5,643 bases of DNA, from the NCBI GenBank assembly GCA_001563965.1, contig LKMS01000108.1, positions 1-5,643 on the forward strand, read 5' to 3'. This document shows positions 1-5,643 of this stretch, piece by piece. A program made the translations under genes and the position numbers. A model generated the notes under the pieces. It made no database searches. It was not told where the DNA came from and saw nothing but the letters and a program-made list of their open reading frames with translations. The DNA is from Haloferacaceae archaeon PL-Br10_E2g29 (GTDB taxonomy: Archaea > Halobacteriota > Halobacteria > Halobacteriales > Haloferacaceae). How positions within the stretch are numbered: the first letter of the stretch is position 1; the number at the start of each line of letters is the position of its first letter.

Positions 1-1161
1 GCGACCGCGTTCGACGAAACCGTGATTTCGACCGAGAAACTCGTTGCCGACGTTCGCGAGTCGGTTCGCGTCGAGGACATCGTCGAGTACGAGGGGCTGC
101 CGGCGGGCCCGCGCGTCGACTCCTCGGACGCAATCATCGTCGTTGAGGGGCGCGCGGACGTGCTTCAGCTGCTGAAGTACGGCATTAAAAACGCCATTGC
201 GACCGAGGGAACTGACGTGCCGAGCGCGCTCGCCACACTCTCGACCGAACGGACGACCACCGTATTCGTCGACGGCGACCGCGGCGGGGAGCTCATTTTG
301 CGCGAACTGCTACAGGTTGGCGAGGTTGATTTCGTCGCCTTCGCACCACCCGGCCAGTCGGTCGAAGACCTCTCGCGAAGCGACGTGCTCGACATGCTCA
401 GACAGAAAGTCGCCGCGAGTCGGCTCGAAGGCGACACGAACGTCCGCGAAACCGTCGCCGACATCATCGATCGCGACGGCGCACACCCCGCAACACCGAC
501 AGACCAACCCGAACACACGATGGGTGCGTCGATAGCGCCAAGCGAGACAGGCGTCGATCACGACACGTCGCCAGCCGAGGTCAAGGTTATCCCGACCGGC
601 AGTGCCGAGCCCAGAGAGGATCGGAGTGAGCCGGAACGCGAAGTCAGTCCACAAGAATCACCCACCGAAGACACCGACGTCGACACCGCCGACAGCGACG
701 AACCACCGGCCGAGCGCAACGACGAAGTCGACGGCGACGCCGAATCAACCAACGCAAAATCAGCCGACGACGAGGACGACGACAGCAACGACAGCGAGGA
801 CAGCAACGACAGCAACGACAGCGAGGACAGCCCAACAGTCGGCCAGCCGGCCACGCTCCGCAGCCACGTTCGCGAGGTCATCGACAAAAAGCGCGAGTGT
901 GGCCGACTGCTTGGAGCCGAGTTCGAAACGCTCGACGAAACCGCGTGCGGAGACCTCGTTGAAGCCATCGACGCTGCTGGCGACGTGTTTTCGATCGTCG
1001 TCGACGGCGAACTCACCCAACGACTGCTCGATGCGGCAGCCCAACACGGCGTCGACCACATCGTCGCCCGCGAAACCGGCGAGTTCGTCAAAAAACCCGT
1101 CGGCACGAGGGTGCTGACCGCCGACCAACTCCGTCCGCCCGAACCCGAAATCGAGGCCTAA
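1..1161 (+). CDS. dnaG: Archaeal DnaG (Toprim-domain primase homolog), 3' part, 5' end outside the window
   Basis: 386 C-terminal residues are present; the frame is open from base 1, so the GTG at 22 is internal and not the start. From memory of haloarchaeal DnaG, roughly the first 125 residues are missing. Archaeal DnaG is a DnaG-type primase homolog also reported to associate with the RNA exosome. The Toprim domain is clear: the VVEGRADV motif has its catalytic Glu codon at 145-147, and the metal-binding DGDRGG motif starts at 271. After about base 470 comes a long, poorly conserved, very acidic linker with a Ser/Asp/Asn repeat, as expected for a haloarchaeal spacer. A compact conserved C-terminal domain follows from about base 844 (LRSHVREVIDKKR...), typical of archaeal DnaG. 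The gene ends in TAA only 3 bases from the stop of the convergent acetyltransferase gene, so there is no room for a private terminator. Family assignment is secure. Whether priming or RNA degradation is its main job cannot be told from sequence. Confidence 0.95.
   Translation, partial: ATAFDETVISTEKLVADVRESVRVEDIVEYEGLPAGPRVDSSDAIIVVEGRADVLQLLKYGIKNAIATEGTDVPSALATLSTERTTTVFVDGDRGGELILRELLQVGEVDFVAFAPPGQSVEDLSRSDVLDMLRQKVAASRLEGDTNVRETVADIIDRDGAHPATPTDQPEHTMGASIAPSETGVDHDTSPAEVKVIPTGSAEPREDRSEPEREVSPQESPTEDTDVDTADSDEPPAERNDEVDGDAESTNAKSADDEDDDSNDSEDSNDSNDSEDSPTVGQPATLRSHVREVIDKKRECGRLLGAEFETLDETACGDLVEAIDAAGDVFSIVVDGELTQRLLDAAAQHGVDHIVARETGEFVKKPVGTRVLTADQLRPPEPEIEA
781..831 (+). repeat. In-frame GACAGC-based repeat coding for a Ser/Asp/Asn/Glu tract in the DnaG linker
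   Basis: Seventeen codons built from GACAGC (Asp-Ser) units separated by single AAC or GAG codons give the peptide DSNDSEDSNDSNDSEDS. An acidic DDEDD run precedes it. The 9-base periodicity means that unit gain or loss would keep the reading frame. It lies in the disordered linker between the Toprim and C-terminal domains, so length variation should be tolerated. Confidence 0.85.
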
Positions 1162-1164
1162 TCG

Positions 1165-1665
1165 CTACGCCGATCCGGGGCCGTCAGGAGTGTTCTCGTC
1201 ACAATACCGAAGCGTGAGCCCCTTGCTCGTCTCGAACTGGTCGGCCGTCCGTTCGTGTTCGACGAAACCCATCGATTCGTACAGCGTCCGCGCGGCCGTG
1301 TTGTCGGCGGCGACGTGGACCGTCACCGGCGGTGTCGCCGACGCGAGAACCGCCGAGCACAACGCTCGTGCCCGGCCCTCGCGCCGGTAGTCGGGCCCAA
1401 CAGCGAGTTCGACGAGATGGGTCGTTTCGCCGGAAACGGCTAACACGTAGCCAACCGGCTGCTCGTCAGGCGTCGAATCGGCTGCAATCCGATCGGCGAC
1501 ACTCACACGCAACTGAAACGAGCAGGTCGGAGGTGGTGAGTCGAGTTCTTCGATGGCCGCCGAAAGCAACACAGGCGATGGTTCGGCGAGATACGATTGC
1601 AGTCGACGGAGTGCTGAAGCGTCGGATGGTCGAGCGGGTCGGATCGTTGGATCGGTCGGATGCAT
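1165..1665 (-). CDS. GNAT-family (RimI-like) N-acetyltransferase
   Basis: A 166-residue protein, the usual size for a single GNAT domain that moves acetyl from acetyl-CoA to an amine. Motif A is visible as LVELAVGPDYRREGRARALC (residues 84-103), with the R-R-E-G-R-A loop at 94-99 that binds the CoA pyrophosphate. Motif B is VHVAADNTAARTLYESMGF (116-134), with the Asn and Tyr typical of RimI-like enzymes. The N-terminal IRPARPSDASAL segment is the usual first strand and helix. The substrate, protein N-terminus or small molecule, cannot be deduced. ATG start at 1665 follows the stop of the DUF92 gene by 12 bases, so the two are probably co-transcribed. The TAG stop lies 3 bases from the dnaG stop on the opposite strand. 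A short acidic, Pro/Gly-containing tail ends the protein. Confidence 0.85.
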   Translation of the reverse strand: MHPTDPTIRPARPSDASALRRLQSYLAEPSPVLLSAAIEELDSPPPTCSFQLRVSVADRIAADSTPDEQPVGYVLAVSGETTHLVELAVGPDYRREGRARALCSAVLASATPPVTVHVAADNTAARTLYESMGFVEHERTADQFETSKGLTLRYCDENTPDGPGSA

Positions 1666-1677
1666 AGCTGAGGCCGA

Positions 1678-2997
1678 TTACAACACGACGAACGCGAGTG
1701 CAACGCTTGCGAGGGCCCCGCTCAGCGTGGCCAGAAAGTTGACCGCCTGGTTGCCGAGACGGTCGCCCTCAACCGTCGCACCGAGCACACTGTCGACGGT
1801 GATGCCGACAAGCCCGCCGGCGGCGACGACGCCGGCGGCAAGCGCACCGCCAAGCGGCAGGACGAGCGTCGCAAGCACGCCAATAAGCGAGACACCGACG
1901 AGGCCGGCGAGTTCGCCCTGCCATGTCACCGCGCCGTCAGTCCCGGGCGGCACCGGTTCGAGCGTCGTGACCAGCCGTGGACTGTCGTACAGCGAGCCGA
2001 TTTCGCTCGACAGCGTATCGCCCAGCGCGGTCGCCAACGAGCCACTAAACGCGAAGAGAAACACGACCGAGGGCACGGCGAGTTCCGGGAGTTGATCGGC
2101 CGCCGCAAATCCCAACACGGCGAGCAGCGCGACCGCGGCGTTGGCCAGCACGTTGCCGATGCCGCGCGCGCCGTCGTTGTCCTCGGCGACCCCCCGGGAC
2201 TGTTTGTCGTCGTAGCGGAACTTCGAGGAGAGCGCACCGATCGAAAAAAACGCGATCAACACGGCAAACCAGCCGAAGCCACCCAGCACGATGGTGAGCA
2301 CACCCGCGAGCACGCCGGTCAGCATGCCCGACACGGAAGCGGTTCCCAGCGCGTACGAGAGCGCGCCGAGGGCGACGGTGACGACGAAGGCAGCGACGAG
2401 CTCGGCCGGCGGAACGGTGATGACGAGTTCGGCGAAAAACCAGATGACCAGGCCGACCGAGAGCACGACGAGCGGGTCGTCGCGTTCGTACAGCAGGTCA
2501 CGGAGGAGCGCCGCAACGAGCGCGCCGACGATCGCGACGACGAGCAGCACCGACCAGTCGATGGCGGTCGCCTCAAGCCACGAAACGGCGGACTGGGCGA
2601 ACACCGCGGCCAGAAAGCCGGCGGCGACAAAGCCTGTAACCACGAGAAACGGCTCGTCGCTCGTGACGCGGGCGGCCTGCGCGCCAAGGTTGCCAAAGCC
2701 CAGAATGAACAGCGCGGCGACGAAGATGTCGACCGGCAGCGGCGCGTGGGGCAGTCCCAACAACAGCGCGAGGGCGGCCGCGGCGAACGCAAAGCCGGCA
2801 AGCCCGTTGAGCCGGCCATCGCGCCAGTCGCCAGGGCGGGCAAACAGCTCGAAAAGAGGGCCGTCGTCAACAAGAAATGCGGCGGCGAGGCCGATCGCGA
2901 CGAATACGAGGGCGACCGCCGCCCCGAGAATCGGTGCCGCCAGCCCGAGGGTCGCGACAGCCGCGAACGCGCCCGCGCGGCGGAGCTGTCGAGTCAC
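1678..2997 (-). CDS. DUF92 (VTE6/TMEM19-like) integral membrane protein, possible isoprenyl-phosphate kinase relative
   Basis: A very hydrophobic 439-residue protein with around ten or more predicted membrane segments. The C-terminal ~235 residues match the DUF92 family by eye: FFSIGALSSKFR then DDK (250-265), GNVLANAAVA (281-290), GDTLSSEIGSLYDSPRL (326-342), PPGTDGAVTWQGELAG (350-365) and VDSVLGATVEG (401-411). These conserved polar positions in loops look like an active site. The first ~200 residues are extra hydrophobic sequence beyond the core. Known family member: plant VTE6, a phytyl-phosphate kinase; many others are uncharacterised. By inference this protein may act on an isoprenyl phosphate, which suits the adjacent prenyltransferase genes. 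Start: a longer frame runs to a TTG at 3054, but GTG at 2997 (protein MTRQLRRAGA...) is preferred because a TATA-like box lies about 27 bases upstream, fitting a leaderless transcript. First gene of an operon with the acetyltransferase; divergent from the prenyltransferase-like gene. Confidence 0.82.
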   Translation of the reverse strand: MTRQLRRAGAFAAVATLGLAAPILGAAVALVFVAIGLAAAFLVDDGPLFELFARPGDWRDGRLNGLAGFAFAAAALALLLGLPHAPLPVDIFVAALFILGFGNLGAQAARVTSDEPFLVVTGFVAAGFLAAVFAQSAVSWLEATAIDWSVLLVVAIVGALVAALLRDLLYERDDPLVVLSVGLVIWFFAELVITVPPAELVAAFVVTVALGALSYALGTASVSGMLTGVLAGVLTIVLGGFGWFAVLIAFFSIGALSSKFRYDDKQSRGVAEDNDGARGIGNVLANAAVALLAVLGFAAADQLPELAVPSVVFLFAFSGSLATALGDTLSSEIGSLYDSPRLVTTLEPVPPGTDGAVTWQGELAGLVGVSLIGVLATLVLPLGGALAAGVVAAGGLVGITVDSVLGATVEGDRLGNQAVNFLATLSGALASVALAFVVL

Positions 2998-3020
2998 ACC
3001 ACGGGATATCCGTGACGACC

Positions 3021-3026
3021 ACTTAA
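3021..3026 (-). promoter_or_regulatory. TATA-like box for the DUF92-acetyltransferase operon
   Basis: On the minus strand the sequence reads GGGTTAAGTGG, with the TTAAGT core centred about 27 bases upstream of the GTG at 2997. That is the spacing expected between an archaeal TATA box and the transcription start, so the mRNA would begin at or near the start codon. This also argues against the TTG start at 3054, which would lie upstream of the promoter. No Shine-Dalgarno-like sequence is seen close to the GTG. Confidence 0.5.
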
Positions 3027-3094
3027 CCCTCCCGACATGGCCCCAAACCGCCAATCTCCCGCCGACTCCGTCGCCATCGACGGCCGCGACGTGC

Positions 3095-3100
3095 TTTTAT
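3095..3100 (+). promoter_or_regulatory. TATA-like box for the degenerate cis-prenyltransferase gene
   Basis: TTTTAT stands out in a GC-rich stretch (GTGCTTTTATTCACGG) and is centred about 27 bases upstream of the GTG at 3125. This fits a leaderless transcript starting at that codon. The alternative GTG at 3110 is only about 12 bases from the box and would fall before the expected transcription start. It points away from the DUF92 promoter, about 70 bases from that box. Confidence 0.55.
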
Positions 3101-3124
3101 TCACGGCGTGTGAGAGGTTCAGTT

Positions 3125-3730
3125 GTGCTGTATGATGCGTATCTCGCGGCCCGACTGCGACACCATCCCGGCGAGCCGCCAGCACACGTTGCCGTCGTCA
3201 TCACCGAGCGCGACCTGCTCGAACAAGGGGCCTACGAGACGTTGTCGGCGCTCTTTCGGTGGGCGTTCGCGTACGGCGCCGAACGCGTCACCATCTCGGT
3301 GAGCGTGCTCGACGAGAGCGTGATTCCGACGCTACGCCGGGAGTTGGCCGACATTACGGCTCCAGAGCCGGTGGCAATCCGACGACCGGGCGACACCGAA
3401 CGCGCGACCGACCCGATTCAGATAAGCATCGGCCTCGGCGGCAAACGCGAGTTCACCGAAACCGTCCGCCACCTGGCCGCCGCCGTCGACGAGGGCACGC
3501 TGTCACCCGACGAGATCAGCGAACGCGACATCGACGACGGCCTCGTGTTCGGCGACGAGCCGGATCTGGTGATCAAAACCGGGGCCGAACGGCTCTCGGA
3601 TTTCATGATCTGGCAGTCGGTGTACGCGGAGCTCTACTTTACCGACGTCAACTGGCGGGATTTCCGCAAGCGCGACTATCTCCGTGCGCTGCTCGAATAC
3701 AAGCGCCGAACCCGCCGGTTTGGTCGATAA
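3125..3730 (+). CDS. Degenerate cis-prenyltransferase (UppS-family) homolog lacking the catalytic loop, NgBR-like
   Basis: A 201-residue protein related over its whole length to undecaprenyl/dehydrodolichyl diphosphate synthases but shorter. HVAVV (21-25) aligns with the HVAII that precedes the DGNRRYA catalytic loop in active enzymes, but here ITERDLL follows: the catalytic Asp, the Asn-Arg-Arg and the G-H-R-x-G loop are absent, about 12 residues are deleted, and the FSTEN motif is replaced by SVLDES. The second half is well kept: IGLGGKREF (102-110), then DLVIKTGAERLSDFMIWQSV (147-166) and YAELYFTDVNWRDF (167-180). It ends in RRFGR, giving an R-x-G motif at 198-200. The expected RTGGE is KTGAE. 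Such a protein is unlikely to be active alone; the eukaryotic parallel is NgBR/Nus1, the partner of catalytic DHDDS. Start GTG at 3125 (MLYDAYLAAR) was chosen from promoter spacing; GTG at 3110 would add 5 residues. Its stop is 9 bases from that of the convergent full-length synthase. Family is confident, function inferred. Confidence 0.85.
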   Translation: MLYDAYLAARLRHHPGEPPAHVAVVITERDLLEQGAYETLSALFRWAFAYGAERVTISVSVLDESVIPTLRRELADITAPEPVAIRRPGDTERATDPIQISIGLGGKREFTETVRHLAAAVDEGTLSPDEISERDIDDGLVFGDEPDLVIKTGAERLSDFMIWQSVYAELYFTDVNWRDFRKRDYLRALLEYKRRTRRFGR

Positions 3731-3739
3731 TCCGCGGAA

Positions 3740-4765
3740 TCAGTCAGCCGAGTCGGGGTCAACCGACTCATCGGGCGAGCGAAACGGGCCGGTGCCGTGT
3801 TGGGACTCGGGTGTCGGCGGGTTGCTGGCGGCGTCGGCAAGTTCGGCCTCGATTGCCTGGTCGGCAGTCGGCAGCCGCTCGATCAGTCGGCGACTGGCGG
3901 CACGAGCGTCGGCGAGTTCGGTTGCGGCCACCGCACCGACCAGCGTCGCCGCCCGCTCGACGGTCGTCTGTTGCCACGAGGCCGCACGGGACTCGTAGGT
4001 GCGGATCGCCCGCAGAAAATCGATTTTTTCGAACGCCGGCCAGTAGGGTGCACAAAAGTAGGCGGCGGCCTCGTTGCCGTTGGCGTGCCACGGGAGGAAG
4101 TTCGAGGTGCGCTCGTCGCCGCCGGTCCGGATGATCAGGTCGACGTCGCGGATCGGCTGGCAGTAGAGAAACGATTCGACCGTGTCGACATCGATCTCCT
4201 CGGTGGCGAGTCGGTCGTCGTCGACGGCGGTCGCAATTTCGCGGGTCGCCCGGAGCAACTCGGCGCGACCGCCGTAGGCCAACGCAACCGTGAGTCGGAA
4301 GTCGTCGTAGTCGGCCGTCCGAGATTCGGCGGTCTCGATGGCCGCACGAACGCGGTCGGGGAGGCGGCCGAGGTCGCCGATGGCGCGAATCGCAACGCGG
4401 TTGTCGTGAATCTGGTCGCGTTCGGCGAGTTCGAGCAGTTTCGATTCGATCAGATCGAACAGTGGTTCGCGCTCGGCGGCCGGTCGGTTGAAGTTCTCGG
4501 TCGAAAACGCGTACAGTGTCAGCTCTTGAATATCGAGATCGAGACACCACGACAGCACCTGTTCGGTGGTGTCGGCACCCGCCCGATGGCCGTCGGGGGC
4601 AGCGTCGCCGCGGCTCCGGGCGTACCGGCGGTTGCCGTCCTGAATAATCGCGACGTGGGTCGGCCCCGACTCGATATCGCGGCGGAGCGAACGCTCGTAG
4701 GCGGGTCCCAGGCGGTGGCGAAACCACGAATGAAGACGACCGTGGCGGTCGAAAGGGGACGGCAT
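3740..4765 (-). CDS. uppS: Full-length cis-prenyltransferase (polyprenyl/undecaprenyl diphosphate synthase family)
   Basis: A 341-residue enzyme of the UppS/DHDDS family, which adds isopentenyl diphosphate units in cis to an allylic primer, here probably making the C55-C60 carrier lipid used for haloarchaeal protein glycosylation. All catalytic motifs are visible: HVAIIQDGNRRYARSRGD (37-54) with catalytic Asp43, GHRAG (59-63), LYAFSTENFNRP (84-95), LAYGGR (162-167) and DLIIRTGGDERTSNF (209-223). The following segment, PWHANGNEAAAYFCAPYWP (225-243), replaces the WQxAYxExxF seen in bacterial UppS. An N-terminal ~35 residues precede the core, and a C-terminal tail of about 80 residues (from ~260) holds Ala-rich helices and an acidic Pro/Ser/Asp end; it lacks a terminal R-x-G. 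Soluble or peripheral membrane protein. The ATG at 4765 gives a typical family N-terminus. It lies 104 bases downstream of icd on the same strand and is convergent with its degenerate homolog. The exact chain length made is unknown. Confidence 0.93.
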   Translation of the reverse strand: MPSPFDRHGRLHSWFRHRLGPAYERSLRRDIESGPTHVAIIQDGNRRYARSRGDAAPDGHRAGADTTEQVLSWCLDLDIQELTLYAFSTENFNRPAAEREPLFDLIESKLLELAERDQIHDNRVAIRAIGDLGRLPDRVRAAIETAESRTADYDDFRLTVALAYGGRAELLRATREIATAVDDDRLATEEIDVDTVESFLYCQPIRDVDLIIRTGGDERTSNFLPWHANGNEAAAYFCAPYWPAFEKIDFLRAIRTYESRAASWQQTTVERAATLVGAVAATELADARAASRRLIERLPTADQAIEAELADAASNPPTPESQHGTGPFRSPDESVDPDSAD

Positions 4766-4787
4766 CTACCAGTAGTAACCTGCCGAA

Positions 4788-4793
4788 CGTATG
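4788..4793 (-). promoter_or_regulatory. Weak TATA-like candidate upstream of uppS
   Basis: On the minus strand CATACG, in CACACATACGTT, is centred about 25 bases before the uppS ATG at 4765, the right place for a leaderless archaeal promoter. The match to a haloarchaeal TATA box is poor. The 104-base gap between icd and uppS (4766-4869) otherwise shows only a short GT-rich tract and a TTCTGTTCTGTTC pyrimidine-rich stretch just after icd that might help termination. Read-through from icd is an alternative. Confidence 0.27.
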
Positions 4794-4869
4794 TGTGTGT
4801 TGTGATTCCGACAGGATTGGGCGACGAACAGAACAGAACTGTGAATCGACCGCTGAAACGGAACCGTGT

Positions 4870-5643
4870 TCAGGCCAGTTCGTTGATGTTGTCGACGATG
4901 GCGTCGGCAAACTCGCTGGTGGCGAGTTTCTCGCCGCCCTCGATCTGGCGGTGCAGGTCGTAGGTGACCGTGCGGTCGACGATCGTCTGTTCGACCGCGT
5001 CGCGAACGAGTTGGGCGGCGTCTTTCCAGCCGAGATAGTCGAGCATTTCACGACCCGAGAGAATCATCGCGGTCGGGTTGACCTTGTCCTCGCCGGCGTA
5101 CTTTGGCGCGCTGCCGTGAACCGGTTCGGCCAGACAGCGGCCGTGGCCGTAGTTCGCCCCCGGTGCAATGCCGAGCCCACCGATCTGTGCGCCGGCGGAG
5201 TCCGACATGTAGTCGCCGTTGAGGTTCATCGTGGCGACCACGTCGTACTGATCCGTGCGGGTCAGGATCTGCTGGAGCATATTGTCGGCGATGCGGTCAT
5301 TGACGACAACGGTGCCGTCGGGCTGTTCGCCGTCGTACTCCTCCCAGAGTTCGTCTTCGGTGAGCACGTCGTCGCCGTACTCCTCTTCGGCGACCTCATA
5401 GCCCCAGTCGCGGAACGCGCCCTCGGTGAACTTCATGATGTTGCCCTTGTGGACGAGCGTGACTGTCGGGCGGTCGTTCGCGATGGCGTAGTCGATCGCC
5501 TCACGGATGAGCCGCTTCGAGCCAAACTCGGTAATCGGCTTAACGCCGATGCCGACGGGGCCGTCGTGAATCGTGTTGTCGAAGCCCATCTCGTCTTCGA
5601 CGAACGCTTTGACCTGCTGGACGTCGTCGGTGCCGGCTTCCCA
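4870..5643 (-). CDS. icd: Isocitrate dehydrogenase (NADP type), C-terminal part, 5' end outside the window
   Basis: 257 C-terminal residues of a TCA-cycle enzyme that oxidatively decarboxylates isocitrate to 2-oxoglutarate in the cytoplasm. The frame is open to the right edge (first residues WEAGTDDVQQ), so the ATG at 5589 is internal; by comparison with the family roughly 160 residues are missing. Landmarks: LVHKGNIMKFTEGAFRDWGY, including the catalytic Lys of HKGN; MNLNGDYMSD, with the two metal-binding Asp residues; GGLGIAPGANYG; and HGSAPKYAGEDKVNP. Cofactor residues match the E. coli NADP-specific enzyme: Lys-Tyr in APKYAG, Val in KVNP, and Tyr and Arg in VTYDLHR, so NADP use is likely. 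The acidic insert EEEYGDDVLTEDELWEEYDG fits halophilic adaptation. The gene ends in TGA, 104 bases before the uppS start on the same strand. Confidence 0.95.
   Translation of the reverse strand, partial: WEAGTDDVQQVKAFVEDEMGFDNTIHDGPVGIGVKPITEFGSKRLIREAIDYAIANDRPTVTLVHKGNIMKFTEGAFRDWGYEVAEEEYGDDVLTEDELWEEYDGEQPDGTVVVNDRIADNMLQQILTRTDQYDVVATMNLNGDYMSDSAGAQIGGLGIAPGANYGHGRCLAEPVHGSAPKYAGEDKVNPTAMILSGREMLDYLGWKDAAQLVRDAVEQTIVDRTVTYDLHRQIEGGEKLATSEFADAIVDNINELA

Noticed and set aside
558..1128. Minus-strand Ser/Val/Arg-rich open frames opposite the DnaG linker
   Set aside because: Generated by the repetitive acidic codons of dnaG; no start context, promoter or domain.
2092..3015. 307-residue plus-strand open frame rich in Arg, Glu, Asp and Gly
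   Set aside because: Antisense shadow of the membrane protein gene. The charged composition mirrors hydrophobic codons on the other strand.
2998..3054. TTG-initiated 19-residue N-terminal extension of the DUF92 protein
   Set aside because: It would start upstream of the TATA-like box at 3021-3026, uses a rare start codon, and adds a polar segment that does not look like the family N-terminus.
2291..3124. Long plus-strand open frame upstream of, and in frame with, the degenerate prenyltransferase gene
   Set aside because: It is the antisense of the well-supported DUF92 coding region, its translation is low-complexity Ser/Thr/Ala/Arg, and the promoter and GTG at 3125 give a proper family N-terminus.
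4791..4804. GT-rich tract upstream of uppS as a possible microsatellite or Z-DNA element
   Set aside because: Only about five dinucleotide units and interrupted; too short to support a claim.
3768..5051. 427-residue minus-strand open frame spanning uppS and the end of icd
   Set aside because: An out-of-frame shadow crossing two real genes, with Arg/Pro-rich content and no recognisable domain.
1..5643. CRISPR arrays, tRNA genes, insertion sequences, toxin-antitoxin or defence systems
   Set aside because: No spaced direct repeats, cloverleaf, transposase motifs, terminal inverted repeats or defence domains were found on either strand.

Overview
The window looks like chromosomal DNA of an extremely halophilic archaeon (class Halobacteria). 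It is GC-rich, the proteins are rich in Asp and Glu, GTG start codons sit about 27 bases downstream of TATA-like boxes (leaderless style), and an archaeal DnaG is present. Genus cannot be told from the sequence alone. Almost all of the DNA is coding. No tRNA, rRNA, CRISPR array, insertion sequence or clear sign of horizontal transfer was seen, and no gene-free stretch exceeds about 130 bases.

Layout, left to right. (1) The 3' part of archaeal dnaG (+ strand, cut by the left edge) with its Toprim core, a long acidic linker containing a Ser/Asp/Asn repeat, and the conserved C-terminal domain. (2) Convergent to it with a 3-base gap, a GNAT acetyltransferase gene, probably the second gene of a minus-strand operon whose first gene encodes a DUF92-family (VTE6/TMEM19-like) membrane protein. 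(3) A 127-base divergent promoter region. (4) On the + strand, a 201-residue degenerate member of the cis-prenyltransferase (UppS/DHDDS) family that has lost the catalytic DGNR loop but keeps the C-terminal half and a terminal R-x-G motif. (5) Convergent to that with a 9-base gap, a full-length cis-prenyltransferase with all catalytic motifs but no terminal R-x-G. (6) Upstream of that on the minus strand, the 3' two thirds of an NADP-type isocitrate dehydrogenase gene, cut by the right edge.

The biologically interesting block is about 1.68-4.77 kb, which reads as a polyprenyl-phosphate (dolichol-type glycan carrier lipid) module. The two cis-prenyltransferase-like proteins split their signature motifs between them as eukaryotic NgBR and DHDDS do, so they may form a heteromeric enzyme. 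The neighbouring DUF92 protein belongs to the family of the plant phytyl-phosphate kinase VTE6, so a role with isoprenyl phosphates is plausible. The flanking dnaG and icd genes are ordinary housekeeping genes with no evident functional tie to this block.
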